A stretch of DNA of 33,300 nucleotides. It comes from Myxococcales bacterium (GTDB lineage Bacteria; Myxococcota; Myxococcia; Myxococcales; Myxococcaceae). Within the stretch, counting starts at the first letter, position 1. Each line of letters begins with the position of its first letter. The notes beneath the pieces were generated by a model that made no database searches, was not told the DNA's origin, and was given only the letters and a program-made list of their open reading frames with translations. The position numbers were made by a program, and so were the translations under genes. The stretch is taken from NCBI GenBank assembly GCA_003153055.1, contig PMBV01000088.1:214-33513 (forward strand). The letters are read 5' to 3'. Positions 1-8,900 of the stretch are shown in pieces.

Positions 1-570
1 TCGGGCAAGGGCGGCATCGCCTACCTGCTCGAGACGGTGCACGGGCTCACGCTGCCTCGCCGGCTCCAGGTCGAGCTGTCTGGGGTGGTGCAGCGCCACG
101 CCGACAAGACAGGTGGAGAGATCACCGCCGAGCACCTCTGGCGCATCTTCTCGCAGGAGTACCTCGAGGCGCGATCGCCCATCACATACATTGAGCACCA
201 GCTCGTCGCCCGCACCCAAGGCCAGGGCCTGCGGCTCAAGGTCGAGCTGGGCGGTCAACGGCGCACGCTGGTTGGCCACGGCAATGGCCCCATCGACGCC
301 TTGGTGAACGCGCTCGGCCTGCCGATTCGGCTCCAGTCGTACGAGGAGCGGTCTCTCGACGTCGGCGCCGACTCCAAGGCCGCGGCCTTCGTCGAGCTGG
401 CGATGGATGGTTTGGGAGGGCCCAAGTTCGGCGTGGGGATCCACTCCAACATTCTCACGGCGTCGTTCCTGGCGGTGCTCTCGGCGGTGAACCGCGCCTT
501 CGCGGGCGTCGACGAGGCCTCTCGAGCCCAGGTGCTCAGCCAGCTGGATGCCACCCCCACTGCTGCATGA
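1..570 (+). CDS. leuA: 2-isopropylmalate synthase, C-terminal part (partial at left edge)
   Basis: The reading frame is open from base 1, so the start lies outside the window; about 189 codons remain, ending at TGA 568-570. The first residues read SGKGGIAYLLE, followed by LPRRLQVELSGVVQRHAD and later GGEITAEHLWRIFSQEYL. This is the end of the catalytic/linker region and the C-terminal LeuA allosteric (leucine-binding) domain as found in the long actinobacterial-type enzyme. The family condenses acetyl-CoA with 2-oxoisovalerate, the first committed step of leucine synthesis, and is feedback-inhibited by leucine through this domain. The ending GLGGPKFGVGIHSN...SAVNRA fits the dimeric regulatory domain. 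The downstream gene converges 13 bases away. The family call is by recognition; the catalytic TIM barrel is not visible here. Confidence 0.88.
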   Translation, partial: SGKGGIAYLLETVHGLTLPRRLQVELSGVVQRHADKTGGEITAEHLWRIFSQEYLEARSPITYIEHQLVARTQGQGLRLKVELGGQRRTLVGHGNGPIDALVNALGLPIRLQSYEERSLDVGADSKAAAFVELAMDGLGGPKFGVGIHSNILTASFLAVLSAVNRAFAGVDEASRAQVLSQLDATPTAA

Positions 571-583
571 AGGAGCCCCTGCC

Positions 584-982
584 CTACGGTTCCGGCGGAA
601 GGAGGCCGGCGCGCTCCTCCAGGCGCTCGATTCGGTGACGGAACTGGTCACGATCCGCTCGATGCTCCGCCCTCCATCCGGTGACCGCCTCTCGGAGGCC
701 GGTGATCGTCCCGGTGAGCTCGGTCACCGCAGTGGCGACTCGGATCTCACCCTCGACCAGGCTGTGGCGCAGCGCGGCCCCGTCGAGCTTGAGCTCGTCG
801 CTCACTTCCTCGATGCGGGTGTTCGTCTCGTCGACGCGCCGGGAGAGTCCGTCGACGCGTGTGGACAGCTCTTCCCGTGTTCGCGACAGCTCGCCCTTCA
901 GTGACGAATGAACGCTCTTCAACTCATTCCAGATTTCCCTCAACACCACCACCTCCTCGCCCGTTTGTCGTTCTTCGGTCAT
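584..982 (-). CDS. small coiled-coil protein of unknown function
   Basis: A 132-residue protein beginning MTEERQTGEE at ATG 982. It is almost entirely amphipathic helix with heptad-like spacing (repeated LSRxxxELSxRVDxLSRRVDETNxRIEEVSDEL), so a long coiled coil over roughly residues 10-125 is likely. There is no signal peptide, membrane segment or enzymatic motif. The open frame extends well upstream, but that part is antisense to the SGNH hydrolase gene and has the composition of a shadow frame, so I take ATG 982. No Shine-Dalgarno sequence is visible; a TATAGT hexamer sits just upstream. The function is unknown; it could be a scaffold or DUF-type coiled-coil protein. Confidence 0.65.
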   Translation of the reverse strand: MTEERQTGEEVVVLREIWNELKSVHSSLKGELSRTREELSTRVDGLSRRVDETNTRIEEVSDELKLDGAALRHSLVEGEIRVATAVTELTGTITGLREAVTGWRAEHRADRDQFRHRIERLEERAGLLPPEP

Positions 983-990
983 GGCCCGCA

Positions 991-996
991 CTATAC
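991..996 (-). promoter_or_regulatory. candidate -10 box close to the coiled-coil gene start
   Basis: On the minus strand TATAGT (5 of 6 matches to TATAAT) ends 8 bases before the ATG at 982, and there is no Shine-Dalgarno sequence. If it is a real -10 element, transcription would start at or next to the start codon, giving a leaderless or near-leaderless mRNA. No good -35 match is seen at 16-18 bp, so this is weak. Confidence 0.25.
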
Positions 997-1225
997 CGGG
1001 TGGTCTGACATCGGGAATCCCGGCAACGTCGCGCCCGCATGCTCCGGGCCGGACGTCCCGCTGGTCCTTGGGCATGCCACTCGCGCCCGACGGACCAGTG
1101 AGGTCTCCCATGGGTGCGGTTCCTCCAAAACGACGGGCTGCGCGCGTGATTTCATGAGGTTGAACGTGCGTGGTGCTGAGGGAGCCTCTTCCCAAGGCAG
1201 GCCGGTTGCTGCTTTGAACGCGGCC

Positions 1226-2008
1226 ATGAGCAGAGCCACCCTGGCGCGGTATGTCGCCATCGGAGACAGCACCACCGAAGGGCTGGAAGACCCCGACGGC
1301 CACGGAGGCTATCGTGGCTGGGCCAACCGCCTCGCCGAGCACCTGGCCCGAGCCCAGGGACCCATCGAGTACGCCAACCTGGCGATCCGTGGGCTCACCG
1401 CGAGGCAGGTCCGCGTGGGTCAGCTCGAGCAGGCCGTCGCCATGCGCCCCGACGTGGCCACGGTGGTGGCAGGAGTCAACGACCTGTTGAGACCCAGCTT
1501 CGCCCTCGACGAAGTGGCCCAGGACATCGCCGTGATGATCCACCGCTTCCGTGAGGAGGGCGCCGTCGTGCTCACCTTCACCATGCCGGACATGACCCGG
1601 GTGCTGCCACTGGCGCGGATCCTCCGCGGGCGGCTGCTGGCACTGAACCAACGGCTGCGGGAGACGTGCGCGGCGAGCGGCGCGTTGCTCCTCGACCTCG
1701 AGCACCACGAGGTGGCTGGAGACCCCCGCCTCTGGCACCACGATCGGCTCCACGCCAACACCCTGGGCCACGAGCGCATCGGAGCGGGTCTCGCCCATCG
1801 CCTGGGGCTTCCGGGCCATGGAGCTGCCTGGGCCGAGGCGCTCCCGCCGGCTCCACGGCGAACCCCGCTGGAGATCGCCCGAGGTGAGCTCGACTGGGCC
1901 CACCAGCACCTGCTGCCTTGGGTGGCGCGACATGCTCGGGGCCGCTCTTCCTCCGATGGTCGAGGGCCCAAGCGCCCCGCGCTCTCGGTCTTCTCACCCG
2001 AGCCCTGA
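1226..2008 (+). CDS. SGNH/GDSL-family hydrolase (esterase/lipase-like)
   Basis: A 260-residue SGNH hydrolase. Block I is GDSTTEG with nucleophile Ser15, block III is GVND (residues 83-86) and block V is DRLH (Asp173, His176), so the catalytic triad and oxyanion residues are present. The tail (LPWVARHARGRSSSDGRGPKRP) resembles the C-terminal extension of a bacterial/actinobacterial SGNH subgroup, which argues that the frame is real to its end. The open frame starts at 908, but residues before Met at 1226 are low-quality and overlap the opposite gene; the SGNH fold begins directly after this Met. TTG 1214 is a possible alternative start. There is no signal peptide, so it is probably cytoplasmic. 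The substrate cannot be read; the family hydrolyses ester or acyl bonds. Confidence 0.85.
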   Translation: MSRATLARYVAIGDSTTEGLEDPDGHGGYRGWANRLAEHLARAQGPIEYANLAIRGLTARQVRVGQLEQAVAMRPDVATVVAGVNDLLRPSFALDEVAQDIAVMIHRFREEGAVVLTFTMPDMTRVLPLARILRGRLLALNQRLRETCAASGALLLDLEHHEVAGDPRLWHHDRLHANTLGHERIGAGLAHRLGLPGHGAAWAEALPPAPRRTPLEIARGELDWAHQHLLPWVARHARGRSSSDGRGPKRPALSVFSPEP

Positions 2009-2252
2009 GTGATGGCCGCGGGCGAGCCACCGGGGTGCCGAGCCAGTGCAGGCCCGCCGAGGCCAGCAGCACCGGGACCACGAGGACGGCGCAGAAGAAG
2101 GACAGCGCGTAGAGCAGTCCACCGGCGGCCTCGAGTGTGCCACCCGGCATGGTCCCCGAGAATATGGACACGTACTCCCTGAGCCCCAGCAGGTGCAGGA
2201 CGAGGAAGAGCACGGCGAAGCCCAGGCCCAGGATGCCAGCCACGCGGCTCAT
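1578..2252 (-). CDS. small membrane protein; 3' part antisense to the SGNH gene
   Basis: It starts at ATG 2252, whose ATGA overlaps the stop of the upstream gene, and is preceded by a strong GGGGAGG (2261-2267) at good spacing, so translational coupling is convincing. The first ~70 residues look like a real membrane protein: a hydrophobic helix at about residues 4-22 and another at about 48-70, with a loop GTMPGGTLEAAGG between. After about residue 75 the sequence turns Arg/Pro/Gly-rich and lies opposite the 3' end of the SGNH hydrolase gene, like a shadow translation; the next in-frame stop is only at 1578. In a neighbouring frame a stop lies near 1993, so a single frameshift, or sequence error, would give a compact two-TM protein of about 85 residues. 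The coordinates give the literal frame. Function unknown. Confidence 0.45.
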   Translation of the reverse strand: MSRVAGILGLGFAVLFLVLHLLGLREYVSIFSGTMPGGTLEAAGGLLYALSFFCAVLVVPVLLASAGLHWLGTPVARPRPSLRARVRRPRARGAWALDHRRKSGPEHVAPPKAAGAGGPSRAHLGRSPAGFAVEPAGAPRPRQLHGPEAPGDGRDPLRCARGPGCWRGADRGARGGGLQPPRGARGRGATRRSPRTSPAAVGSVPAAARGGSAPVAAPGSCPAW

Positions 2253-3376
2253 GAGTGGACCTCCCCGAGGCGGCGCCACAGCGGCCCTTGCACCAAGGCG
2301 TAGAGCAGCACGGCGTCAGCGAGCTGGTTGCCCGCCGCGAAGGCCAAGCCCTCACCACGGCGCACCGGGAACGCGGCGAACCGCAGGCTCGTCACCAGCT
2401 CGGTCAGGAGCTCCTCGTCGTCGAAGGCGGCCGCCCCGAGCACCAGAAGGCCGCTCGATCCCGCGTTCGCTTGCACCAGAGGCACCGTCGGGCCGGAGTC
2501 GACGTCGTCGGGGCCGCCGTGCGCTTCGGGCCACTCGCGGGCCCAGGCGAACCCCAGGGCTTCCGAGACCAGGGCCTGACGCGCGCGCCGGTACTGGTCG
2601 GCGGCGAACGGAGCGTCGATGAGCTGGAGCATGTGGGCCGCCAGCCAGAGGCTCGACCCCTCCGGGCCGTCTCGCGGGGCGCCCTGCCAGGTGAAGCTGG
2701 AGACGAGGAGCCCGGTGCGTGGCTCCAGCAACCGAGCCTTGGCGGTCGCCACCCAGCGCGCCAGGAGGGCCGAATGGTCTGGGCCACCGAGCGCCTGTGA
2801 TGCCCTGAGCGCCGCCAGGGCAATGGTGTTGCAGAACGTCCAGGCCTCGTCGGGGTAGCTCTCGCCCGAGAGCACCGGGCCTCGTTCGAGCTGCGCGGCG
2901 ATGCGCTCGACCCTCTCCCGCAGCGGCTCCTGCCACTGCACTGCCGGCTGCACCGTCTGGCGCGCCGCCAGCATCAGCGCCACCTCGCCCTCGACGAAGA
3001 GGCTCCTGGCCTGAGCGTCACGAAACCGGCCGGAGTGGACGTAGGGCAGGAGGTAGACGTCGGCGACGCGCTCGTCGTCGATCGTCGAGGTGAGGATTCG
3101 GTCAATGACAGCCAAGTATTCCGGCCGCTCCGACGCCTGTTCGAGCGCGAGGTTGGCGAAGGCCAACACCGAGAACGTGCGGCTCATCAGGTCCCACTCG
3201 GGGTTCGACCTTCGGAGGGCCTCCCGCTCCATCTCGCCACTGCGCCAATACTCGAGCTGCCGCTGGGTCAGCGCCGGCACCAGCGAGCGCGGGGGAACGC
3301 GGAAGAGCTGGTGGAGCGTGGACACCCACAGGACTCCAGTGACTGCGACGATGCCAACGAAGCGGAGTGGACCCAT
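2249..3376 (-). CDS. membrane-anchored helical protein, possible alpha/alpha-toroid enzyme
   Basis: A 375-residue protein with one N-terminal hydrophobic segment (about residues 5-25), a signal anchor or uncleaved signal, so the bulk is probably periplasmic. The rest is rich in amphipathic helices, with motifs such as SYPDEAWTFCNTIALAALR and HGGPDDVDSGPT, which recall (alpha/alpha)6-barrel proteins. A loose resemblance to linalool dehydratase/isomerase-type domains is possible from the DEAW-x-FCNT segment, but I would not assign that activity. The ATGA overlap with the downstream membrane protein gene makes the two an operon; the minus-strand surface operon ends 97 bases upstream and could read through. 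No Shine-Dalgarno sequence is visible at ATG 3376. Confidence 0.7.
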   Translation of the reverse strand: MGPLRFVGIVAVTGVLWVSTLHQLFRVPPRSLVPALTQRQLEYWRSGEMEREALRRSNPEWDLMSRTFSVLAFANLALEQASERPEYLAVIDRILTSTIDDERVADVYLLPYVHSGRFRDAQARSLFVEGEVALMLAARQTVQPAVQWQEPLRERVERIAAQLERGPVLSGESYPDEAWTFCNTIALAALRASQALGGPDHSALLARWVATAKARLLEPRTGLLVSSFTWQGAPRDGPEGSSLWLAAHMLQLIDAPFAADQYRRARQALVSEALGFAWAREWPEAHGGPDDVDSGPTVPLVQANAGSSGLLVLGAAAFDDEELLTELVTSLRFAAFPVRRGEGLAFAAGNQLADAVLLYALVQGPLWRRLGEVHS

Positions 3377-3473
3377 GGACCGACTCTGCGTGGACTTCGA
3401 GGCTCGAAGCAGCGCGGGAGCGCCGAACGGTCAGCGGCCGACGGTGATCGGTCGAGCGCCGGCCTCGGCGGAT

Positions 3474-4835
3474 TCAGAGCGCCGCGCCGACCTCGACCCC
3501 GACGAAGGTTCGAACATCGTACAGCGCGATGCCGTCGGGCCAGGTGGTGAGCTTGGTGCCCGTCACCCTCGCCCCGGCGCGCACCGTGAGGTAGCTCATC
3601 GGCCGACCTGTCAGCCACAGCTCACCCGAGAAGGCCAGGGTGTCGCGGCCGGCAGCGCGGGTCGAGAAGAGGAGCCGAGGCCCGCCTGAGAGCTCGATGG
3701 TGAGGGCCTCTCTCAAGATGGGCTGGAGCGCCTTCAGATGGAGCTCGGTCGAGCCGTAGCCCGTGTTCAACGTCGAGACGTCACAGGTGAAGGCGGTGCG
3801 TTCCCAGGCCACGCCGGCCCCAATGCCCAGGCGCGGGAGCGAGGCCCCCAGCGCGTAGCGGTACCCGATTCGACCCAGCACCTCGTCGTCAGCCACTGCG
3901 CAGGTGCGGCTGGCACCGGCGGAGTCGACCGTCGCCTGCACCAGGTTGCGGCGGTAGAAGCCCTCGACCCAGAGATCATTCAAGGGGCCTTGCGCCAGCG
4001 ACGGCACGAACCGCAATGGGAAGACCTCCAGCGTGACACCGAGCGCCGTCATCACCGGAGGAGACTGAGGAGCGACGGGGTTCAGGCTCGTCGCGGTGAA
4101 GGAGCGAAAGCCCGGGCCAGCGCCGACGACGACGAGGATCCGAGGCGCCTCGAGAGACGACGAACGGGCCGGCTCCTGTCGATGACCCACCGCCTGTGCG
4201 GCGACGTTCTCCGAGTCATCGGAGCCCTCAGCCACGGGAGTGCTCGGAGCCGTGAGGTCCACCGCCGGGGTGGGCCGGAGCGTGCTCTCGCCCTTCTTGA
4301 GGAGCTCATCGACCAATTGGCGGGCCACTTCCTGGGTCAGCTTCTTCCCTCGCGCGATGGGGAGAGACGCCTCGGCCGAGGTCGGCGCCGCTGGGCTGGC
4401 CAAGAGGCGCGCCTCGACCTTGCCGGCAGGCGCATCGAGCACCACCAGCACCTGCGCCTTGAGCACTTCGGCCAGTCGCTCTCTCGCCGCGATGGTGCCG
4501 AGCTTCTGCCCGAGCTTCTCGGTCTCCACGGCCTTCACCGTGAGCTCCGAGGAGACCAACCGCGCGTCCAGTCGCTCCTTGAGCGCCGCGTGGAGCGTCC
4601 GGTACGCGTCCTGGTCGATCCGTCCTCCTTGCCGCACTGGAGGCAACGCCGCGACGGGTGGACCTTCGGCAAAGTCGTCCGGCGGCGGGGGCAGCGGCGG
4701 CGCCGGCACCTCCACGAGGCCCTTGGCTGGCTTCTTGGTGGGCGTGCTCAAGTCGAGGCCTTCGAAGTCGGGCCCCTGTGCCAGCGCCTGCCCACCCAGC
4801 CCCAGCACGATGGAAAGAACGAGCCGGGTGCGCAT
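3474..4835 (-). CDS. secreted protein with C-terminal outer-membrane barrel-like region
   Basis: A 453-residue protein. A signal peptide (MRTRLVLSIVLGLGGQALAQ) is followed by a Pro-rich linker with PPLPPPPDD. A mixed domain at about residues 70-180 (EVLKAQVLVVLDAPAGKVEARLL) resembles TolB/FlgT-type 'compute a value from a periplasmic component' regions. A low-complexity segment follows. From about residue 230 to the end come alternating strands (GPLNDLWVEGFYRRN, GIGAGVAWERTAF, GSTELHLKALQPIL, LTVRAGARVTG), ending GVEVGAAL. This looks like an outer-membrane beta-barrel of 8 or more strands, although there is no terminal aromatic residue. The start ATG shares one base with the stop of the VWA gene (TGATG), and GGAG lies 8 bases upstream, so translation is coupled. 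It is probably an outer-membrane component of the surface operon; exact family unrecognised. Confidence 0.75.
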   Translation of the reverse strand: MRTRLVLSIVLGLGGQALAQGPDFEGLDLSTPTKKPAKGLVEVPAPPLPPPPDDFAEGPPVAALPPVRQGGRIDQDAYRTLHAALKERLDARLVSSELTVKAVETEKLGQKLGTIAARERLAEVLKAQVLVVLDAPAGKVEARLLASPAAPTSAEASLPIARGKKLTQEVARQLVDELLKKGESTLRPTPAVDLTAPSTPVAEGSDDSENVAAQAVGHRQEPARSSSLEAPRILVVVGAGPGFRSFTATSLNPVAPQSPPVMTALGVTLEVFPLRFVPSLAQGPLNDLWVEGFYRRNLVQATVDSAGASRTCAVADDEVLGRIGYRYALGASLPRLGIGAGVAWERTAFTCDVSTLNTGYGSTELHLKALQPILREALTIELSGGPRLLFSTRAAGRDTLAFSGELWLTGRPMSYLTVRAGARVTGTKLTTWPDGIALYDVRTFVGVEVGAAL

Positions 4836-5929
4836 CAGGTCACTCCGCAGGCGAACTCGACGCGGAATGTGCCCGTGTTGCCGCCGGTGATGGTGTCACA
4901 GGTGAGATCGCAGAGGTTGACCTTGGTCGGCGAGGCCGGGTTGTCGAAGTACCAGCCCTGGTCACTCCCGCACGCGGAGGAGCCGCCCCGGCGCGGCACT
5001 CGAATCACGGGGCCGCCATTGTCGGGCTCGAAGCGGATGCGGGCCTTGGTGACGTCGATGTCGGTCGCCTGCGTCGGCAAAGCGAAGTCACACCCCAAGG
5101 CGTCGTGGCGAATGCGGGTGAGGGCCGAGAGGAACTGCACGTCGGCGTTGCCGGTCACGTCGACCAGCACGGCGCTCGAGGTGCCCCCGGCGTCGGCCAC
5201 CTCGTCGAGCGAGCCGAGCTCCTTGCCGACTCCGATGACGAAGGTCTTCACCTCGGGCGAGGTGGAAGCCGCGGCCCTCGCGACGGCCGCCACGTTCTCG
5301 ATGCTGTTGGGGAGCATCCCCGCGTCGGAGAGATCCGCTCCGCTGCAGCTCGTGTCGGGCATGCCGTCGGTGGCGAGCACGATGGCAGCCTTGCGTCCTG
5401 CGTGGGCTGGGTCAGAGAGGTAGGCCTTGGCGTACGACACGGTGCCCTGGAGCGCAGGGACGGTCGGAGTCCCCCCGCTCATGCGCTGCACGTCGAGCGA
5501 ACCCAAGATGGTCGCGCTCTCACCCGGAAGGACGCCGATGGGCACCGCCGGGGTCTCGTAGGCGTCGACCCGGCATTGGGCTCGTTGGGGGAAGTACTGG
5601 AGGCCCACTCCAAGGCCCACGAGGTCGGTGCGGCTGACGAAGGACTTGAGCGCCGACTTCACCGCCACCCACTTGAGGTCGTAATCCATCGAGCCCGACA
5701 CATCGAGGAGCACCAGCAGGTCGAGCGGCACCAGCGTCACCTGGCGACCGAGGCTGGCGCACACCTCGCCGGTGAAGTCTGACTCGTCTCCCGCGTCGGG
5801 GACCGATGCATCGATGCCGCCGCCACCACCCTGGCCAGCATCCACACCGGCGTCTTCCTCGAGGTGAATCCGGTAGTCGGCGCAGCTCAGCACCGAGAGC
5901 ACCGACAGAAAGAGCAGCGTCCGAGTCAT
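4835..5929 (-). CDS. von Willebrand factor A domain lipoprotein
   Basis: A 364-residue protein starting MTRTLLFLSVLSVLSC; Cys16 is a likely lipidation site, followed by a DAG/poly-Gly linker typical of myxobacterial lipoproteins. The VWA domain begins at about residue 66: DVSGSMD (Asp76, Ser78, Ser80) is a complete MIDAS DxSxS, with a later Thr in MSGGTPT and Asp in ATDGMPD, so metal-dependent ligand binding is plausible. The C-terminal ~100 residues contain several Cys and an IRFEPDNGG segment. The frame is open to 5956, but ATG 5929 has GAGGA at 8 bases and starts the signal peptide. It lies 14 bases after the Cys-rich repeat gene and overlaps the next gene by one base, so it is mid-operon. 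It probably acts on the cell surface in adhesion or complex assembly; partner unknown. Confidence 0.85.
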   Translation of the reverse strand: MTRTLLFLSVLSVLSCADYRIHLEEDAGVDAGQGGGGGIDASVPDAGDESDFTGEVCASLGRQVTLVPLDLLVLLDVSGSMDYDLKWVAVKSALKSFVSRTDLVGLGVGLQYFPQRAQCRVDAYETPAVPIGVLPGESATILGSLDVQRMSGGTPTVPALQGTVSYAKAYLSDPAHAGRKAAIVLATDGMPDTSCSGADLSDAGMLPNSIENVAAVARAAASTSPEVKTFVIGVGKELGSLDEVADAGGTSSAVLVDVTGNADVQFLSALTRIRHDALGCDFALPTQATDIDVTKARIRFEPDNGGPVIRVPRRGGSSACGSDQGWYFDNPASPTKVNLCDLTCDTITGGNTGTFRVEFACGVT

Positions 5930-5943
5930 TTCAGAAGTCCTCG

Positions 5944-8900
5944 TCAGGTCGGGCACATGACCGTTCCGCCACAGCCATTGGACTGCACGCCGGAGCCCAA
6001 GGCTTTGCCGCAGTCATCAGTGGTGTAGGCCTTGCAGCCGCAGAAATTCGGAGTGACGGCGCCGCACGATGTATTCGGGTACGTCTGGACGCAGCCGCAG
6101 CTGACGCTCTGGCCGCAGGCCGAGATGGTGCCGCACTGCTCGCCGGCATTGCCCGCCGGGCAGACGGGGCTGGTGCAGCAGGCGTTGCTGTAGCAGATCT
6201 GGTTCGAGCCGCACGTCGATACCATCGTGCCGCCACAGCCGTCTGATTTGTTGTTGTCACCGCAGTTGGCCGGATTCGACTTCGTGCACGAGCAGACTCC
6301 GGCGTCCGTCGAGGAGGAACCGAGGCAGGTGTTCTTGGTGTAGCCGCCCGTGGTGGTGCACGGGCAGGTGAGGTTCGCTCCCGACGGCCCATCGGGGAAG
6401 GCGCTGGTGGCCACGGTTGAGCACGGGTTGCTCACCGCGCCGTTGGCGCCGTACGACGAGCAGGTGTGGTCCACCACGCAGGTACTGCCCGGCACGCCAC
6501 CTCCTACGCAGTGGGAGCCGGAGTTGCAGCCGCAGTTGATGCTGGCGCCGGTGCAGGAGTTCTTCAACGTGACGCAGGTGTTGGCCGGACAGGCGGTGGT
6601 GTTGACGCAGCAGGCGCCGACCTCGCCCGCGCCGGCCGTGTGTGCGCTGCCCGTGCCGCCGCCCACCGAGCACACCCGAGGGCTGGCACAACCGCAGGTG
6701 CGTCCCGTGGTGTCGCCAGGGTATCGCCAGAAGGTGCTGTTGTTGGTGGTGCTGCACTGGGCTCCGGTACCTCCATCAGCGCCGTAGGACAGACACGTCA
6801 GGTACGGCAGGCACGCTCCCTCACCGCTGGTGCTGTTGCAGTAGTAGTTCGTGTCGCAACCGGCACAGCCGATGGTCTGGCTGGTACAGGTGTTGAGGCG
6901 AGTGGTGTTGCACACCCGGCTGGCCCCCGTGCCGCAGGAGCCGGTGTTGGTGCAGCAGGTCCCGCGCTCTCCGGCGTCGGCCAGGTGGGGGTTCGGCGAG
7001 CCTGCATCCACTGAGCAGAAGCGGCCGCCGGTGCAGTCGCAGGTGAGGGCCACTCCACCGCCGTCCGGCAGTTGATTGAAGCTCGCATTGGGACTCGTAC
7101 TGCAGGTGTTGTTGACGGCCCCATTGGCCCCGTAGGTCGCGCACGTATTGTAGGGAATGCACACGCCCTCCACGCCGGGCGGGGTGCTGCAATATGAGTT
7201 GACGTCGCACTCGCAGGTCGCCACCGCACCGGTGCAGCTGTTGGTACTGGTCGTGTGGCAGCGGTTCCCGCAGGTCTGCGTGTTGTTGCAGCAGGTTCCC
7301 GTCGTCGACCCGGAGACCTCGGTCGACCCGCTGGAGCACACGTTGGGCCAAGTGCAAGGACAGGGCAGCAGCGTGGGAGGCGTCGCTCCGTTGGAGAAGG
7401 CCCCTCCGTTGGAGCAGATCGCCCCCGTTGCGCCGGTCGCGCCATAGTCGTTGCAGGTGAGGTTGGACACGCAGGTGTGGTTGGGGGTGTCGCAGTGAGT
7501 GCCTGCCGCGGTGCACGCGCAGGTGATGGTGGTCCCAGTGCACTGGTTGATCTTGGTGGTGCCGCACTCGTTGGCCGCGCAGGCCACGGAGTTGAAGCAG
7601 CAGGCGCCCTTCACGCCGGGTGGGGCCATCGTGGTCCCACCGTCGAGGTTGCAAATGCCTCCAACCTTGCACGGGCAGGCGAGGTTCTCGGTGGCGTTCT
7701 TGGGGAACTCGGGCGATGGCCCAACCGAGCACGGGTTCCCCGCATCTCCGTTGGCGCCGTAGCTCGAGCAGGAGCGGGTCGTCACACAGACTCCGGCGTC
7801 GGCCTGACAGAAGGTGCCCGCGGTGGTGCAGGTGCACGAAATCGCCGCGCCCGTGCAGGTATCAACCACCGACGCGCCGCAGGCGTTGGCCGGGCACACC
7901 GCGGTGTTGACGCAGCAGGTGCCAGCGTCGCCCTGAGCCACCACGTGCTTGCTGCCATCGACACAGACGCCGGTGCCGGTGCAGGAGCAGGCGAGGTTGG
8001 TGCCACCTCCCGAGGGGAACTGGGGCGATGGATCGTTGGAGCACGGGTTGCCCACCGCGCCGTTGGCTCCAAAAGCACCGCAGGCCGCCGGTGGGTTGCA
8101 GGCGCCCAGGTCTCCCGGGAGGCTGGCGGAGCAGAGCAAACCATTGCCGCAGCCGCAGTTGAGGCTCACCTCGCAGCCAGCATCGAGCGCGGTGCCGCAC
8201 TTGCCCACAAGGTCAGGCGAGGCGCAGGTGGAAGGCGAGCACGGAGGCCCACAGCGGCCGTTGGGGTTGCAGACCTCGGGGTCCGTGCAGGAACCGCAGT
8301 TCAACGTGCCACAGGCAGTGTCATAGGTGCCACAGTTGCGATTGGCCGCCACGCACTCATTGGGGCTCTCGGTCAGGTCGCAGCGGTTGTTGACTCCGCG
8401 AGCGCCACAGAAGTAGCCCGCGTCGGCATCACAGCCACCGCAATTGACCATGCCGCCGCAGTCGTTGGTGATCTGCCCGCACTCGGCGCTGGCCACCGCG
8501 CAGAGGACCTGTGCCGTCTCGGCTGAGCACTGGGGCTCACAGATCTTCAGCGCGTCGTTGCAGGTGGCTCCCACGGGGCAGGTACCCGCGTCGACAGTGG
8601 TGTTCGCTGGGCCGCAGCCCAAGAAGACCATGCCGCACTGATAGCCGAGATCCGCCGGAGTGACGTGGGTGCAATCGACGCACTTGTTGGTGTTGCGATC
8701 GCATTCCTTGTTTGGGTCAGAGCAGGCATGGCAGTTCTGCACCACCCCACAGCTATTGCGGAGCGTCCCGCACTCGGCGCCCAGCTCGGCGCAGGTGAGC
8801 TGTGGCTGCCCGCACACGTTGGTTGCCAGGTTGCACACCTGGTTTCCTCCGCAGCCCCCGCACTGCACCACCTCGCCTCGACAGAAGTCACGAATAGGCC

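Noticed and set aside
584..1933. 449-residue minus-strand frame containing the coiled-coil protein at its end
   Set aside because: The N-terminal ~317 residues are antisense to the SGNH hydrolase and have shadow-like composition; only the part from ATG 982 reads as protein.
3738..5782. Long plus-strand frames across the VWA and barrel genes
   Set aside because: Arg/Gly/His-rich shadow translations without signals or domains.
6290..8082. Regularly spaced repeats considered as CRISPR or DNA satellite
   Set aside because: The period is ~312-348 bp and conservation is at the protein level within one open frame.
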